Below are positions 62,361-64,000 of a stretch of DNA of 64,000 nt, piece after piece (within the stretch, counting starts at the first letter, position 1; the number at the start of each line of letters is the position of its first letter). The position numbers and the translations under genes are program-made. Below the pieces are notes generated by a model that did no database searches, was not told where the DNA came from, and was given only the letters and a program-made list of their open reading frames with translations. Source of the stretch: Methylovulum miyakonense HT12 (lineage in GTDB: Bacteria > Pseudomonadota > Gammaproteobacteria > Methylococcales > Methylomonadaceae); the NCBI RefSeq assembly GCF_000384075.1, contig NZ_KB913025.1, positions 3,078,045 through 3,142,044 of the forward strand. The letters are read 5' to 3'.

Positions 62361-63509
62361 TAGAAGTTACGCATTGACGACAGCCTGAAAATCTGGGTTC
62401 AAGTGGCTCATGGTAGGCATTAGTCGACCAATGAACCCTGCAATGACCCCGTTGAACAGGTTACGCTGGACGCTATAACAGTTATCTATCAAGGACATGG
62501 CACTGAGTTTCTGGAGTTGGACATAGCCGCATAGGGCGGCGAACAGGTGGTTTCGGATGGCGTTCTTGCTGCGCACCTGGAAATGTTCGATGTTGCAGAC
62601 CTGCTTTATGGCGCGGTGGTACTGCTCAATATGCCAGTGCTTGTCGTGCTGTTCGGTGAAGGTTTTCCGGCCGACGGCGGCGAGCTGGTCGTCATCGGGC
62701 AAGAAAACCGCATAATGGCGTGGCTGGTCTTTCAGCCAGGTCCGGAACAGTTTCACGTTGCCGAAGTCCTTGAGCCAGACCAGCAGGCCGTCATCGGGGA
62801 TGTCGAGCTTTTGCACCTGCGTCCACTGGCCTTTGTCCACGGACACGGTGCGGTTGCTTTCGATGGCGAACAGCCCACCCCGCTGGTGGTTTTTCACCCG
62901 CTTCAGGTTGTCCGCACCGCTGTACCAGCTGTCGCCGGTCACGAAAGCGGGCTCCAGCCCCCAGGCCAGGACTTCTTCCAGCATGTCGCGGAAGTAGTCG
63001 TTTTTGGTCTTGCCTTCCGATTTGTACCCTCTGGGGCATAAATCATAGACGCGGAAGTTGACGGGCAGGTGCTGCCCGTTGGTGTCGGTGTAATACAGCG
63101 TGACCAGGCTGATGCCCTTCACGGAACGCTTGTGCTTGCCGGACTAGAAGTAGCCGACGAAAGCCAGGTATTGGCTATACGGCTTGTCCAGCACGCTGTC
63201 GTCGACGCTCAACGTGCCGCCTTTCAGGATCAGGAGCGGCGCGGATTCGTTGTACAAATCCTTGCCCTCGTAGCGTTCCCGTTGCAGGAAGCGGGTTGCG
63301 CTATCGTGGGAAATCTCCATCACCTCACCCAGACGGCGGCAACTGCCGTATTTGGGTTCGCCCAGCAGGAAGCTGATGTACATCGGCAAGGTGCAACGGG
63401 CGGTGCTGGGGCGGGTGATTGTCCTGATCATGGTTTGGCCTTCCGGTGGCGGCTGCTTGGGGAATTTTAAAATTCATATTATAACTTGGCTGTCAATGCG
63501 TAACTTCTA
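62361..63509 (-). mobile_element. IS4-like insertion sequence with 5-bp target duplication
   Basis: Terminal inverted repeats TAGAAGTTACGCATTGAC start at 62361 and end (reverse complement) at 63509, 1149 bases in all. The flanking AAATA is duplicated at 62356-62360 and 63510-63514. The element encodes one transposase with a YREK-like motif. Confidence 0.9.
62367..63431 (-). pseudogene. IS4-like transposase with an in-frame amber codon
   Basis: A frame of about 353 codons on the minus strand is interrupted once, by TAG at 63146-63144, with both sides in the same frame. DDE residues: first Asp in LSVDDSVLDKP, second in VTGDSWYSGADN, and Glu in the YREK-like EQYHRAIKQ. The N-terminal 95 residues and C-terminal 251 residues are otherwise intact. 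Readthrough or a sequencing error would restore the protein. Confidence 0.88.
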
Positions 63510-63516
63510 AAATATT

Positions 63517-63553
63517 AAGCCTTTCAGGTTGTTAAAGCCTGAAAGGCTTTTTT
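63517..63553 (+). terminator. Rho-independent terminator, separated from its gene by an IS
   Basis: AAGCCTTTCAGG and CCTGAAAGGCTT form a 12-bp stem followed by a T-run (TTTTTT). It lies 8 bases past the IS end. The only gene upstream on the same strand is the CBS gene, so the IS probably inserted between that gene and this terminator. Confidence 0.85.
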
Positions 63554-63846
63554 ATTAACGGCTCGTTACAAATGACTTAACAACTGGGAACCGCTAATAC
63601 TTATCATCCAAGCCTTTGGTGGGATTCAGGTTGGCTATTGTTTTATAAGGTCAACTGATTTTCACGATGTATTGACACCGGCAGGAGCCCTGAAAAAATG
63701 CGATCAAATCCGTAAATTTAACAATTAACCATAGATTAATTATGGGATATAAGGCTATCATAACAATTATTAGAAAATGTTAATAAACTAATAAAATTTG
63801 CATGTAGCCATGCCCAAATTAAACATTGTGTAGGGGAACTTTATTT

Positions 63847-64000
63847 ATGGTCAAATCAAAACTCCAATCAGCTATTTTGCTGATTTTTATGCTGTTGCTC
63901 AGTCACCATGTGAAAAGCGCCCCGATACAGGAATATAAAGTCTTTGCGGTAAACGATTTGGGCATGCATTGCGTCGATGATGATTTTTCAACATTTACTA
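63847..64000 (+). CDS. Start of a secreted protein, cut by the window edge
   Basis: A frame begins at ATG 63847 with AGGGGAAC seven bases upstream. The first 25 residues are a signal peptide (LQSAILLIFMLLLSHHVKSA). After cleavage it reads EYKVFAVNDLGMHCVDDDF. The NDLGMHC motif occurs in large exported proteins of unclear function. The 293 bases between 63554 and 63846 are AT-rich and carry no gene; the promoter presumably lies there. Confidence 0.8.
   Translation, partial: MVKSKLQSAILLIFMLLLSHHVKSAPIQEYKVFAVNDLGMHCVDDDFSTFT

Noticed and set aside
1-64000. CRISPR arrays, rRNA or tRNA genes
   Set aside because: No regularly spaced direct repeats of 24-40 bases and no tRNA or rRNA signature was seen on reading; a covariance search would settle the tRNAs.

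Overview
The window is a stretch of chromosome from a gammaproteobacterium, most probably a methanotroph of the Methylococcales (inference). The basis is gammaproteobacterial housekeeping genes (dapC-dapD, rlmJ, recA-recX-alaS, hemL, a CobO/BtuR-type gene, hom and thrC), a beta-RFAP synthase for tetrahydromethanopterin synthesis at 9.4 kb, which in bacteria points to H4MPT-linked C1 metabolism, and a complete aryl polyene (APE) pigment cluster. No rRNA, tRNA or CRISPR array was recognised.

Layout. 0-12.3 kb: SNF2-type helicase, dapC-dapD with an upstream M48 lipoprotein peptidase, rlmJ, a HAD phosphatase, beta-RFAP synthase, a Nudix hydrolase and a tight SMR-transporter/TusB/DsrC set. 12.3-16.7 kb: cytochrome P450, a large lipoprotein of unknown function and a polysaccharide deacetylase. 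16.8-41.1 kb: APE cluster in two divergent arms. The leftward arm (30955 down to 16783) holds a chain-length-factor-like ketosynthase, acyltransferase, two ACPs, a membrane protein, an adenylation/dehydratase fusion, an extra lipoprotein, GT2, an LpxL-like acyltransferase, aromatic ammonia-lyase, thioesterase, LolA-like protein and MMPL exporter. The rightward arm (31616 to about 41058) holds a halogenase-like flavoprotein, a DUF3261 lipoprotein, a ketosynthase, a dehydratase, a ketoreductase, a second ketosynthase and a lipoprotein. Foreign cargo interrupts both arms: two PIN toxin-antitoxin modules plus a crystallin-like gene between thioesterase and lolA, and a type II restriction-modification (RM) system with its controller gene between the ketosynthase and the dehydratase.

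41.2-56.4 kb: another lipoprotein, a cation:proton antiporter, hom and thrC with a PIN toxin-antitoxin pair between them, a TPR/oxygenase protein, a CobO/BtuR-type adenosyltransferase, hemL, a HIT protein, a PfkB sugar kinase, and recA-recX-alaS. 56.4-63.6 kb: a mobile-element-rich tract. One IS630-type element interrupts a DUF2971 gene at a TA dinucleotide, a second lies beyond a hicBA module, an antitoxin pseudogene follows, and an IS4-like element has landed between a CBS-domain gene and its terminator. The right edge holds the start of a secreted protein.

How it works together. The APE genes should build an aryl polyene: an aromatic head group from the ammonia-lyase, activation by the adenylation domain, elongation on the ACPs by ketosynthases, ketoreductase and dehydratases, lipid/glycosyl attachment, and export by the MMPL and LolA-like proteins. 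The halogenase-type WxWxIP motif in the flavoprotein leaves open a halogenated pigment, as in xanthomonadins. The most notable features are the two cargo insertions into this cluster, the density of toxin-antitoxin modules (four pairs and two relics), the orphan TusB with a two-cysteine DsrC, and a precisely reversible IS630 interruption. Sequence between about 57.9 and 58.95 kb looks like poor consensus and should be treated with care.
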